DNA from: an uncultured Sphingorhabdus sp.
GTDB taxonomy: Bacteria; Pseudomonadota; Alphaproteobacteria; Sphingomonadales; Sphingomonadaceae
Assembly (NCBI GenBank): GCA_937873665.1
Contig: CALMYW010000273.1
Span: 1-6,089, forward strand
Length of the DNA stretch: 6,089 nt
Direction of reading: 5' to 3'
This document shows positions 6,013 to 6,089 of this stretch, one piece after another. How positions within the stretch are numbered: position 1 is the stretch's first letter; every line of letters begins with the position of its first letter. A model generated the notes under the pieces. The model was not told where the DNA came from. It saw nothing but the letters and a program-made list of their open reading frames with translations, and ran no database searches. The position numbers and the translations under genes were made by a program.

Positions 6013-6087
6013 TCAGGCAGTTAGCAATGGCCACTGATGACCAAGCGCCTCAGTAATCTCGACCGCACATTGAAGCTTGTGCACGCG
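6013..6087 (-). CDS. Possible C-terminal tail of a gene entering from the right edge (partial)
   Basis: One minus-strand frame is open from the right edge for 24 codons, ending GHQWPLLTA and a TGA at 6013-6015. Its composition (VHKLQCAVEITEALGHQW) looks protein-like rather than random, but no family is recognised. A second minus-strand frame is open from the edge for a similar length (22 codons), so frame openness alone is no argument. If real, it lies 81 bases upstream of the ATPase gene on the same strand, and the two could share a transcript. Confidence 0.25.
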   Translation of the reverse strand, partial: RVHKLQCAVEITEALGHQWPLLTA

Positions 6088-6089
6088 CT

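Noticed and set aside
1..6089. CRISPR array, tRNA, rRNA or insertion sequence ends
   Set aside because: I saw no regularly spaced repeats, no tRNA-like cloverleaf arms and no paired terminal inverted repeats around a transposase.

Overview
The window reads as accessory DNA from a GC-rich proteobacterium. An alphaproteobacterium, perhaps Sphingomonadales or Rhizobiales, is my guess from codon choice and protein style, and no marker gene confirms it. No ribosomal, tRNA or central-metabolism genes are visible. The AlpA-type regulator at the left is typical of prophages, integrative elements and genomic islands, and the other genes are mostly unrecognised, so I read the window as the cargo part of an integrated element. 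The integrase and attachment sites are not in view.

Layout, left to right. A possible C-terminal tail of an upstream + strand gene (2-61) overlaps by ATGA the start of an AlpA-family regulator (58-321, +). A HEPN-domain protein with an R-x4-H ribonuclease-type motif follows (359-1051, +). Converging on it is a two-gene minus-strand operon. It is transcribed from about 2.9 kb leftwards: a 225-aa two-part helical protein (2188-2865, -), then, with another ATGA overlap, a 370-aa protein with one long hydrophobic segment followed by a predicted coiled coil (1079-2191, -). Divergent from that operon is a 242-aa membrane protein (2998-3726, +) with two or three N-terminal membrane helices and a charged, probably cytoplasmic helical domain. 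After a 126-bp convergent gap comes the largest gene (3853-5931, -), a 692-aa ATPase with two AAA+ modules behind a unique N-terminal region. An 81-bp upstream region rich in small dyads separates it from a possible partial minus-strand gene at the right edge.

How they might work together is inference. A HEPN putative RNase, a Cdc48/SpoVK-like tandem AAA+ machine, a membrane-anchored protein and a translationally coupled pair with a membrane-active look, all beside an AlpA switch, resemble the parts list of anti-phage or element-maintenance loci. However, the genes sit in four transcription units of alternating strand. The window may therefore hold two or three independent small systems rather than one. 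I could not match the set to a named defence system from sequence alone.
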